Of a DNA stretch of 64,000 nt, positions 54,924 through 63,093 are shown piece by piece. Each line of letters starts with the position of its first letter. The stretch's first letter is position 1. The notes beneath the pieces were generated by a model. It saw nothing but the letters and a program-made list of their open reading frames with translations. It made no database searches and had not been told where the DNA came from. The translations under genes were made by a program, and so were the position numbers. The stretch comes from Rhodococcus triatomae BKS 15-14 (GTDB lineage Bacteria > Actinomycetota > Actinomycetes > Mycobacteriales > Mycobacteriaceae): positions 186,001-250,000 of the forward strand of contig AODO01000010.1 in the NCBI GenBank assembly GCA_000341795.1, read 5' to 3'.

Positions 54924-55667
54924 ATGGACGTCAGTCGTTCGGAACGTCGGATTCGTCGAAGTACCACCGCGTCGGCCGCCAGCTCGGTCCGACATCGCTC
55001 CCGGGCACTGGCCGCCGCCGGTGTCGCTGCACTGATGGTCGGACTCGGAACCGGCACCGCCGGCGCCGTCGTCAACAACGCCAGCAGCATCGTCGACGGG
55101 TCGGACAACCTCGTCGAGATCAGCCAGGGTGACACCTCGATCGTCGGGGTTCCGCCGCTGGACAGTTCACCGCTCAGCCGGGAGTTCTTCCACAGCGGAT
55201 ACGTGGAGGGCCGGATCAGCGGCCCCGGCGCCGATTCGATGGCGGGCAGCAAGATCTCCTTCGGCTACCAGGTCGGCTACCCGATCGCGCTCGCGGGCGC
55301 GACCGTGCAGCTGAACACCCCGGGACTCGGGTGGGAGCTGGAGAACACGAACGGCCTCGACCTGATCGGATTCCTTCCGGGCGGGGACGAACCGGACATC
55401 ATCATCGGCACCGAGAACCGGTCCATGCTGGCCGGCGACATCATTCCGCAGCAGAACCTGATCTTCGAACTCGAGCCGGGCGGCATCACCGACATCCCGG
55501 TCGTCGACGGCAAGGAGTTCGACGGTCCGGGTGCGAAGATCCGGATCGGCAACGTCCACGGCAGCGTGTCGGGCGCCATCGGCCCAGTCACCCTGCGCCC
55601 GTACGCGAAGCTCGAACTCGCGTCCGGAGACATCGTGATGACCTACGGGGCCCCGGTCCCGATCTGA
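54924..55667 (+). CDS. MspA-family outer-membrane (mycomembrane) porin
   Basis: A 247-residue precursor with an extended signal peptide: an arginine-rich start, a hydrophobic stretch ALAAAGVAALMVGLGTGTAGA and cleavage near Ala48. The mature part shows the MspA pattern: EFFHSGYVEGRISGPG, GSKISFGYQVGYPI, and the C-terminal GAIGPVTLRPYAKLELASGDIVMTYG. MspA proteins form octameric channels across the mycolic-acid outer membrane. The ATG at 54924 has GAGG upstream; an in-frame GTG at 54918 is an alternative. It may supply hydrophilic solutes such as nitrate to the neighbouring transporters (inference). Confidence 0.92.
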   Translation: MDVSRSERRIRRSTTASAASSVRHRSRALAAAGVAALMVGLGTGTAGAVVNNASSIVDGSDNLVEISQGDTSIVGVPPLDSSPLSREFFHSGYVEGRISGPGADSMAGSKISFGYQVGYPIALAGATVQLNTPGLGWELENTNGLDLIGFLPGGDEPDIIIGTENRSMLAGDIIPQQNLIFELEPGGITDIPVVDGKEFDGPGAKIRIGNVHGSVSGAIGPVTLRPYAKLELASGDIVMTYGAPVPI

Positions 55668-55689
55668 TCCGCCGACATCCACCACCGCA

Positions 55690-55721
55690 TCGGGCGGGGT
55701 CCACCATCGGACCCCGCCCGA
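55690..55721 (+). terminator. Hairpin after the porin gene
   Basis: TCGGGCGGGGTCC (55690-55702) and GGACCCCGCCCGA (55709-55721) form a perfect 13-bp stem with loop ACCATC. It separates the porin from the jet operon. Confidence 0.85.
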
Positions 55722-55779
55722 CGTGTGTGACACGACTCGCCCCCGGCCGGGTCGGCTGGGTCGGGACCGCCGGCTCCCC

Positions 55780-55785
55780 TACCCT
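55780..55785 (+). promoter_or_regulatory. Leaderless-type -10 box (TACCCT) of the jet operon
   Basis: Plus-strand TACCCT with 6 nt before the GTG of jetA at 55792; no SD. Confidence 0.5.
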
Positions 55786-55791
55786 GTCACG

Positions 55792-57324
55792 GTGAGCGAA
55801 TCCGGCCCCGCACCCGACGACCCGTCGGAACACCGTCGTGACGACCCGTCGGTGCGCCTCGCCGACGACGTCGCCGCCGAGCGGCTCCGCATGTTCGCGT
55901 TCGCAACTGCAGACAAACGCGCCGACTACCTGTCCGTCCTGCAGGCGTTCGACCATGCCAGGACCCACTACGTCGTGCTGCTGCACGCGGCCGACGTCGC
56001 CGACACCCTCACCCGGATCGGCCGGCCCGCGCTGTCGGCGGCGGAGATCACCCCCCTGCTCGACCAGCTCCACCACTGGGGCGTGCTCGAACGCAGCTAC
56101 GACGGTTCCCGGGCCGCAACTCTGGCGGAGTACCGCAACCGTCACTTCGTGTACCAGTTCAGCCGGCTGGGCTACCAGGCGTTCCGGGCGGTCCGGGACG
56201 TGCTGGCACTGCGACTCGACGACGCCGCCCTCTCCCGGCTGGCGTTGCCGGATCTGCTGGCGGATCTGCGCCGACTCGCGGAGGCGAACGGCCGCGGCGA
56301 CGGGGAGTTGATCTACCGCACGCTGCGGCGCCTCGACTCGACGCTGTCCGACATGGCCGCCCGGGCATCCCAGTTCTATCTCACGCTCGGCGACCTCGTC
56401 CGGACGACCGAGATCACCCCCGAGGCGTTCCTCACCCGCAAGGACGCGCTGCTGACCCACATGCGGGAGTTCAGCTCCGACCTTGCCCGGTACGCCCCGA
56501 AGCTGGCGTCCGCGATCGCGGACGTCGAGCAGACCGGAGTCCACGATCTGCTCGAACGTGCAGCAGTGGCAGACGAGCGGCTGTTCCTGACCGTCGCGGA
56601 GCGGCAGGCGGACTGGACTCGGAGGTGGGCCGGACTCACGCAGTGGTTCGTCACGGCGTCCGACGGTCCGAGCGAATCCGAGCGACTGCGCGAGGGAACG
56701 ATGGCCGCGATCTCGGCGGTCCTGTCGTTGCTGCGCCGCGTCACCGAGACCCGTCGTGGTGGTGTCAGCCGGGAAAGTCAACTGCGGCACCTGGCCGGCT
56801 GGTTCGCCGGCGCTCCGACCGAGGACGCCGCACACGCGTTGTTCCAGGCGGTCTTCGACCTCGGTAGGCCCCGGCACCTGTCGACGGTGCATCCGGACGC
56901 CGACGTCATCCCGGAATCGCGGTCCTGGTGGGACGCACCGCCGGTGGAGATCTCCCGGACTCTCGCCGAAACGGGAAAGCCGGCCGCCGCGGGCGCGCCG
57001 GGCCGAGTGCAACGCAACGAGGCGAGCATCCGACGACTGCGCGACGCGCAACTCGCGGCGCAGCGAGCGCGGGCGGAGGCCGCCCGGTCCCTCGCGACCG
57101 GCGGCGCCTACGACCGTGTCCTCGGCGAGGAGGAGACCGACGTGCTGCTCGGCCTGCTGACCGCGGCGCTGACCGCTCGCGTTCCGGTCAGCGGAGTCGT
57201 GCGCGCCAGCACCGGCTCCGAGAACGGGGTGCGGCTCACCCTGACTCCGCACGAGGCGTCGACGACGGTCGAGACCGCGCGCGGCAGGCTGCATCTGGAC
57301 CGGCTCCGGGTGAGCGTCCAGTGA
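55792..57324 (+). CDS. jetA: Wadjet-type JetA (DUF2397/TIGR02677 family)
   Basis: A 510-residue protein of the TIGR02677/DUF2397 family, the kleisin-like JetA of one Wadjet subtype. Conserved stretches are LRMFAFATADKRADYLSVLQAF, LLDQLHHWGVLERSYDG (winged-helix) and FYLTLGDLVRTTEITPEAFL. The C-terminal segment AQRARAEAARSLATGG is a helical linker. JetA should bridge the JetC heads and recruit JetB. The GTG at 55792 is supported by a TACCCT box 6 nt upstream. Its TGA overlaps the jetB GTG (57321-57324). Family assignment is from memory of the motifs. Confidence 0.85.
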   Translation: MSESGPAPDDPSEHRRDDPSVRLADDVAAERLRMFAFATADKRADYLSVLQAFDHARTHYVVLLHAADVADTLTRIGRPALSAAEITPLLDQLHHWGVLERSYDGSRAATLAEYRNRHFVYQFSRLGYQAFRAVRDVLALRLDDAALSRLALPDLLADLRRLAEANGRGDGELIYRTLRRLDSTLSDMAARASQFYLTLGDLVRTTEITPEAFLTRKDALLTHMREFSSDLARYAPKLASAIADVEQTGVHDLLERAAVADERLFLTVAERQADWTRRWAGLTQWFVTASDGPSESERLREGTMAAISAVLSLLRRVTETRRGGVSRESQLRHLAGWFAGAPTEDAAHALFQAVFDLGRPRHLSTVHPDADVIPESRSWWDAPPVEISRTLAETGKPAAAGAPGRVQRNEASIRRLRDAQLAAQRARAEAARSLATGGAYDRVLGEEETDVLLGLLTAALTARVPVSGVVRASTGSENGVRLTLTPHEASTTVETARGRLHLDRLRVSVQ

Positions 57325-58661
57325 GGGCCGGACAGCTGTGGGCCCGGGAGATTTCACCGCTGACGCTCGAGTCCTATCAGCGGGCGGCCCGGGTGATCCT
57401 GGCGAATCATCTGGTGACCACCTCGTATCCCGATCCGCTGGCGCTGCCGCTGCTGCGGCGGTGGGCCACGGAACTGCGCGACGACCTGTTGGAGCTGTTC
57501 GGCTACCGGCTCGAGGTGACGGAGACGACGGCGCGGTTGTTCACGGCCGCGGACCGCCTCGACCCGACCGCTCCAGCCACGGCCGGTGACCGTCCGTTCG
57601 ATCGGCGACGCTACGCGTACCTCGCCCTGGCGCTGGCTGCGCTGGGGCGTGCCGGCAACCAGATCACGCTGTCGGAGCTCGCCGACCATGTCGCGGCGGA
57701 AGCCACCCAGGTCCCGGCCGTGGACCTGTCGCCCGAGCGGTTCACGGACCGCAGCGCCCTCGTGGATGCGATCGGATGGCTCACGACCCGCGGCGCGATC
57801 CGACTCGCCGACGGCGACGCATCGGGTTGGGCGTCCGATCCCGATGCGGGCGAGGCCCTCTACGACATCGACCGGTCGGTGGTCATCGCCCTGTTCCGTC
57901 CCCCGCGAGCACTGCAGCACCTGACGTCGGTGCGGGGGCTGCTCACGGTGGCCGACGAGGCAGGCACGACCCGGGAGACGGCGCGCCGAGTTCGTCGGGC
58001 GTTGGTGCAGCATCCGGTGGTGTACGCGGACGATCTCGACGACGACGAACGGCTGCAGCTGGCGTTGCCTCGGACCGCCGCCGACGTCGCGCTGCTGACC
58101 GGCCTGGTCGTCGAGCGCCGAGCGGAGGGCATCGCACTGATCGATCAGTCGGGGCGCCTGTCGGACATCCGGTTCCCGGGTACGGGGACGATCGCACAGG
58201 TCGCACTGCTGCTCGCCGGGGAGATCGCGGATCGCGTCCAGGACCCGGACGCCCCGCCACCGGTTCGGATTCCCTTGCCCGACGGTCGAACCGACGACCT
58301 GGCGACCCAACTCGACAACGCGATCCCCGCGGCCGGTGTGCTGCGGGAGTTGGCGGACGACGTACCGGAACCTCGACCGAGCACCTCCGCACCTGCCGTG
58401 ACCTACGCGTTGATCGAGGACAGCTGGATCGACGACGCCGTCAGCGAACTGACGCGGCGCTTCGGACGCACCTTCGCCGCGCAATGGCAGGCCGACCCCG
58501 AGGGCCTGCGGCGACGGTCGGTCGACCTGCTCGACGCGCAGCGCCTCGTCCGGAAGGTCGACGGCGGGGTGCTGGCACTCCCGGCACTGGCCCGCTACCG
58601 CGGAGTCGTCGTCACCGTCCGTGAACGCGCCCTGCAACCCGACCTGCTGACCGAATCCTGA
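57321..58661 (+). CDS. jetB: Wadjet-type JetB (DUF2398/TIGR02678 family)
   Basis: A 446-residue protein of the TIGR02678/DUF2398 family, the JetB (KITE-like) partner of JetA and JetC. Recognisable are SPLTLESYQRAARVILANHLVT at the start, ELRDDLLELFGYRLEVTETTARLF, DRRRYAYLALALAALGRAGNQITLSELADHV and DRSALVDAIGWLTTRGAIRLADGD. GTG at 57321 overlaps the jetA stop. It is followed after 20 bp by jetC with GAGG before its ATG. Part of one operon. Confidence 0.85.
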   Translation: MRAGQLWAREISPLTLESYQRAARVILANHLVTTSYPDPLALPLLRRWATELRDDLLELFGYRLEVTETTARLFTAADRLDPTAPATAGDRPFDRRRYAYLALALAALGRAGNQITLSELADHVAAEATQVPAVDLSPERFTDRSALVDAIGWLTTRGAIRLADGDASGWASDPDAGEALYDIDRSVVIALFRPPRALQHLTSVRGLLTVADEAGTTRETARRVRRALVQHPVVYADDLDDDERLQLALPRTAADVALLTGLVVERRAEGIALIDQSGRLSDIRFPGTGTIAQVALLLAGEIADRVQDPDAPPPVRIPLPDGRTDDLATQLDNAIPAAGVLRELADDVPEPRPSTSAPAVTYALIEDSWIDDAVSELTRRFGRTFAAQWQADPEGLRRRSVDLLDAQRLVRKVDGGVLALPALARYRGVVVTVRERALQPDLLTES

Positions 58662-58681
58662 GGAATAGAGGCTGACTTCGC

Positions 58682-61600
58682 ATGGCAAGTGCGCGTTTCC
58701 GACCGACCCGCGCCGGGATCGTCAACCTGTGGGACTACCGCGACCAGGAGTTCTCCTTCGCCGACGGCCGCCTCGTCCTGCGCGGCCCCAACGGCTCCGG
58801 CAAGACGAAGGCCCTCGAGGTGCTCTTCCCCTTCGTCCTCGACGGACGGATCGAGCCGCGCCGGCTGAACCCGTTCGCCGGCGAGGAACGAACGATGAAG
58901 TCGAACCTCCTCTACCGCGGGGACGAGACCGCCCACTCGTACGTGTGGATGGAGTTCGCGCGCGGCACCGCCTCCGATCCGGAAGCGGTGACGGTCGGCA
59001 TCGGGATGCGTGCCAGCCGCCAGAACGACAAGGTGACACGCTGGCATTTCGTCGCCGACGGCCGCGTCGGAGTCGACTTCTCGCTCATCGGCGCCGGTGA
59101 CCAGCCACTGACGAAGAAGCAGCTGGCCGAGCAGATCGGGGCGGACGCGATCACCGACCGTCCCGTCGATCACCGTGCGGCGATCGACGCCCGGCTGTTC
59201 GGGCTCGGTGCGCAGCGGTACGACCAGCTGATCACGCTGATCCTCACGCTGCGGCGGCCCCAGCTCGCGAAGAACCTCGACCCGAAGGGGTTGTCACAGG
59301 CGTTGACCGACGGCCTGCGTCCGATCGACGATCAGCTCGTCGTCGAGGCCGCACGCTCGTTCAGCGACATGGAGGAGGTCGGCCGGGCGCTGGAGGGTCT
59401 GACCACCGCGGATCAGGCCACGCAGGACTTCGTGGCGGTGTACACCAAATACCTTCGGCAGCAGGCGCGAACCGATGTCGAGCAGGTCGCCCGACGATTC
59501 GAGTCCGTGTGGACGGCCACCGCCGCGGTGTCCGAAGCCGTTGCCGGGCAGGATCATCGGCAGAAGGAACGCACGGTCGCGGAGGAGCGGTTGGTCGCCG
59601 CCGAACGCGAGCTCGATCTCGCCCGCGCCGAACTCGAGACCCTGCAGCGGTCGAGTGCCTACGAGGGCAAACAGCAGCTCGACGATCTCGGAGCCGTCGT
59701 GGCCGACCTGCGCAGGTCGACCGATCAGCAGGCGGACAAGTCCGCGAAAGCGCAGGCGAGCCTCGCGCAGCGGGCGGACGAGGCCACGCAGTCACAGGCT
59801 CGGGTGACGCGGGCGACGGAGTCGCTCGTGCGCGCGGAGGAGCTCCTGCAGGAAGCGGCGGGTGACGCGGGCATCACGTGGACCGCGTTGCCCGACACCG
59901 CCCGCGGCGACGAGATCACGGCGTCGGTGCGAGGGCACGCCGAGGAGCGCTCCGGTGACGTCCGGGCGATGCGGGACGCGCTGAGCGCGCTCGAGCGGGC
60001 CGGTGCCGAGCGGTCTCGCGCCGACCGGGCAGCCGACCGGGGCCGTGAGCACCTCGAGTCGGCGACGGCCGCGGTGAAGGAGGCCGAGGCCGCGACAGCA
60101 CTGGCCAGGACCGAATGCCAGGGCATGTTGCGCCGGTGGTGGGCGGCGCACTCGGCGCTGTACGCCCGCGTCGGGGTGTCGAGCGCGATGTTCGTCGCCC
60201 TGCACGATGCGGTGCCCACCGTCGGCACCGACGACGCGGAGGGTTTCCCGGAGATCCTCGCCGACCACACCACGGAGCCCCTCGACGCGGTGCGCGGACG
60301 TCGTCGGGACGCCGAACAGACCGCGGCACGTGCCGCGGCCGCTCGTGCCGAGTGCGCAGCCGACCGGGCTCGGGTCGCATCCGAACACGACGACGCACCG
60401 CCCGCCCCCCCCGCCCGCACCGGTGACCGCTCCGGCCTGGCCGGAGCGCCGCTGTGGCGGCTGGTGCGGTTCGCGGACGGCGTCGACGCCGCCACGGCGG
60501 CCGGGATCGAAGCGGCGTTGGAAGCCGCCGGCCTCCTCGACGGCTGGGTGCCGGCCGAGGACGTACCCGAGTCGACGTCGGAACTGTTTCTGCTTCCCCT
60601 TCCCCCCGGCGATCGCCCCGGGGGACGGACGCTGGCGGACGTGCTGGTCGTGGAGCCGGATGCGGGAGTGCCGGAGTTCCGCGTCGCGGATCTACTGGCT
60701 TCGATTGCGCTGCAGGATGATTCGAGTGCCAACGACGTCGTCGGGGTCGGGGCCGACGGCCGGTTCCGGCAGGGTGTGCAACTCGGCGTCCACACGAAAC
60801 CCGAGGCGGAGTTCATCGGCGCGACGGCGCGGCAGCGGCGCCGCGAGCTGCGGCTCGCCGAACTGGACGCCGCGATCGAGCAGGCCGAGGCGGAGCGGGC
60901 CACAGCGCTCGCCGAGCACTCGGAGGCGTCCGACCTGCTGAACGCGCTCACGGCGGCGGGCAAGTCACTTCCCCGACCGACGGGCGTGCTCACCGCGCTG
61001 CGCGGCGTCGCCGAGGCAGCGGGCGCGCTCCGGACTCGCGACGAGGCGGCCGCGGTGGCCCAGCGTGAACTGGATCAGGCGATCGCCGAACTCTCCGCGC
61101 AGGAACGCGCGCTCCGCGAGGCGGCCGCCCGCCACCGTGTCGCCGATCCGGTGCGGGGCCTCGACGCGCTGTCGGCGGCGATCCGGCATTTCGAGACCGC
61201 AGGCGACGATGTCGTCCGCTGCCGGCGCGACCGGGAGAAGGACATCGAGCGCAGCCGCGAGGCCGACGACCGGTACGCGGAGGCCAGGGATGTCGCGGAA
61301 GAGTTCGCGGAAGAGTCCGCCGCGGCGCAGGAGAAGCTGCTGCACCAGGTCCAGAATCTCGAGATGCTCCGAGAGAAGATCGGCGCCGGTGCGGACGACA
61401 TCGAGGCCGACATCGACCGGGCGCGCGCCCGGATCGACGCGGCCACCGCAGAGCAGCGCGCCGCACGCAAGGCCGGCGATGTCGCCGTCGAGGCGATCGG
61501 CAAGGCGGCCGGCGCGTACGGCGCCGCGGTCGAGGCGCTGCGATCCGCGCTCACCGAAACACGATCGGACACAGCACGTCTCGCACCGTACGCCCGGCGT

Positions 61601-62839
61601 GACCTGCTCGATCTGCTCGGCGTCGTCGGGGCCCACACGTGGCCGGCGTCGGACGCGGCGTGGCTGAGCACCGATCAGCTCGTGTATCGGATCGAGAGCG
61701 AACCGGACACACCGGCACCGGTGGTGCCCGCCGAGGTCGCCGCCCTGCACGCCGCCCTCGACGCCGCGACGGCCGAGGTGAAGGTGTCCGAGGGGGCGGG
61801 CAAGTCGGCGCGCTCGGCACTGACCGGCGCCCTGCAGGAGTTCGACGCCCGGCTCGCGGCTGCGGGACAGGACTACCGGCTGCGCTGGGACGCGGCGGAC
61901 GGGGTCACCACGGTCTCGGTCCAGCACGACCAGGGGCAGTCGTCGATCGCCGACTTCGCCGCGATGATCGCTCGCAGCCGAGACGACCAGCAGCAGTTGC
62001 TCACCGATTCGGAGCGGCGGATCCTCGAGGACGCGCTGCTGACCGGGCTGGCTCAGCAGATTCACGAGCGAACCGTCGACGCGCGCGACCTGATCGCGCA
62101 GATGGCCGCCGAGATGCGGGGCCGACGGATGTCGTCGGGCAACACCATCGGGGTGCACTGGGTTCTCGCGGACAACATCGACGACGGGTCACGCGCGGTG
62201 TCGAAGCTGCTCGACCGGGACACGTCCGCACTCGGACCCGACGAGCTCGCCTCGATCCGCGCGCATTTCGCGAATCGGATCCGGGCGCTCCGCGCTGCGC
62301 ACCCGGAACGCGCGTACCCGGAAATCCTCACCGAAGCGCTCGACTACCGCCGCTGGCGGGTGTTCTCGTTCACGCTGATCGGCGGAGACGGCACCGAGGA
62401 CAAACTGACCGTCGCCCGGCACGGGGCACTGTCCGGTGGTGAGCAGTCCGTGTCGCTGCACCTGCCGCTGTTCGCGGCCGCACACGTGATGCTCTCGTCC
62501 GCGGACCCGCACGCTCCGCGCCTGCTCGGCCTCGACGAGGCGTTCGCCGGTGTCGACGACAACGGCCGGAGCGAACTCCTCGGTATGAGCGTGCAGTTCG
62601 ACCTGGATCTGTTCATGACCGGCTACGACCTGTGGGTCACCTACGCCGACGTTCCCGGTTGCGCACACTACGATCTCTCGCACTCGACCCCTGAGCACTC
62701 CGTCAGCGCCACGCTGATGGTGTGGGACGGAGGGATGCTCATGCAGGAGCACGACGGCACCGACCTGACGAAGGCGCTCGGATCACCCGGCCGGCGCAAG
62801 ATGCTGGAGCCGGGCGGGCTGGAGTTCGCGGAAGTGTGA
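58682..62839 (+). CDS. jetC: Wadjet-type JetC SMC-like ATPase (TIGR02680 family)
   Basis: A 1,385-residue SMC/MukB-like motor. Walker A is GPNGSGKT (35-42). Two long Ala/Glu/Arg-rich coiled-coil stretches (about 260-480 and 720-1000) flank a central hinge region. The C-terminal head has the ABC signature LSGGEQ (about 1250) and Walker B LLGLDEAFAG (about 1281). In Wadjet, JetC extrudes DNA loops and, with the JetD nuclease, cleaves small circular plasmids. No jetD follows here. A hairpin covers the jetC stop codon, so the operon seems to end with this gene. Confidence 0.88.
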   Translation: MASARFRPTRAGIVNLWDYRDQEFSFADGRLVLRGPNGSGKTKALEVLFPFVLDGRIEPRRLNPFAGEERTMKSNLLYRGDETAHSYVWMEFARGTASDPEAVTVGIGMRASRQNDKVTRWHFVADGRVGVDFSLIGAGDQPLTKKQLAEQIGADAITDRPVDHRAAIDARLFGLGAQRYDQLITLILTLRRPQLAKNLDPKGLSQALTDGLRPIDDQLVVEAARSFSDMEEVGRALEGLTTADQATQDFVAVYTKYLRQQARTDVEQVARRFESVWTATAAVSEAVAGQDHRQKERTVAEERLVAAERELDLARAELETLQRSSAYEGKQQLDDLGAVVADLRRSTDQQADKSAKAQASLAQRADEATQSQARVTRATESLVRAEELLQEAAGDAGITWTALPDTARGDEITASVRGHAEERSGDVRAMRDALSALERAGAERSRADRAADRGREHLESATAAVKEAEAATALARTECQGMLRRWWAAHSALYARVGVSSAMFVALHDAVPTVGTDDAEGFPEILADHTTEPLDAVRGRRRDAEQTAARAAAARAECAADRARVASEHDDAPPAPPARTGDRSGLAGAPLWRLVRFADGVDAATAAGIEAALEAAGLLDGWVPAEDVPESTSELFLLPLPPGDRPGGRTLADVLVVEPDAGVPEFRVADLLASIALQDDSSANDVVGVGADGRFRQGVQLGVHTKPEAEFIGATARQRRRELRLAELDAAIEQAEAERATALAEHSEASDLLNALTAAGKSLPRPTGVLTALRGVAEAAGALRTRDEAAAVAQRELDQAIAELSAQERALREAAARHRVADPVRGLDALSAAIRHFETAGDDVVRCRRDREKDIERSREADDRYAEARDVAEEFAEESAAAQEKLLHQVQNLEMLREKIGAGADDIEADIDRARARIDAATAEQRAARKAGDVAVEAIGKAAGAYGAAVEALRSALTETRSDTARLAPYARRDLLDLLGVVGAHTWPASDAAWLSTDQLVYRIESEPDTPAPVVPAEVAALHAALDAATAEVKVSEGAGKSARSALTGALQEFDARLAAAGQDYRLRWDAADGVTTVSVQHDQGQSSIADFAAMIARSRDDQQQLLTDSERRILEDALLTGLAQQIHERTVDARDLIAQMAAEMRGRRMSSGNTIGVHWVLADNIDDGSRAVSKLLDRDTSALGPDELASIRAHFANRIRALRAAHPERAYPEILTEALDYRRWRVFSFTLIGGDGTEDKLTVARHGALSGGEQSVSLHLPLFAAAHVMLSSADPHAPRLLGLDEAFAGVDDNGRSELLGMSVQFDLDLFMTGYDLWVTYADVPGCAHYDLSHSTPEHSVSATLMVWDGGMLMQEHDGTDLTKALGSPGRRKMLEPGGLEFAEV

Positions 62840-62859
62840 GGGGAGGTGTCCCCGCACAC
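62834..62859. terminator. Hairpin at the jetC stop codon
   Basis: GTGTG-A-GGGG (62834-62843), loop AGGTGT, CCCC-G-CACAC (62850-62859): a 9-bp stem with one mismatch. It overlaps the last jetC codons and lies 33 bp from the end of the converging mini-gene. Confidence 0.6.
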
Positions 62860-62892
62860 TCCGTTGTGACCGTGGCCTGCGGAACGTCGCGG

Positions 62893-63093
62893 TCAGCCGG
62901 ACCCGAGTTCGGGATGCCGCCGCACCAGCTCCGCCTGGACACGTCGGAGCGACGCGATCTCGTCATCCAGTGCGGCGAGATCACGCGCCATCCGTTCCAC
63001 GTGTCCCTGGAGTTCGCGCATCTCCACGGCGAGTTCGTCGCGTTCCAAAGTCAAACGGGCGATCTCCGCAGCGGCCGGACTCGTCACGTCCAT
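62893..63093 (-). CDS. Small coiled-coil protein of unknown function
   Basis: A 66-residue protein, MDVTSPAAAEIARLTLERDE onward, almost entirely a predicted coiled coil with heptads such as LTLERDELAVEMRELQGHV and IASLRRVQAELVRR. There are no Cys and no membrane segment. The ATG at 63093 overlaps the end of the HNH gene (stop at 63084) by 10 bp, which suggests coupled translation. It converges on jetC. I do not recognise the family. The short length leaves some doubt that it is expressed. Confidence 0.6.
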   Translation of the reverse strand: MDVTSPAAAEIARLTLERDELAVEMRELQGHVERMARDLAALDDEIASLRRVQAELVRRHPELGSG

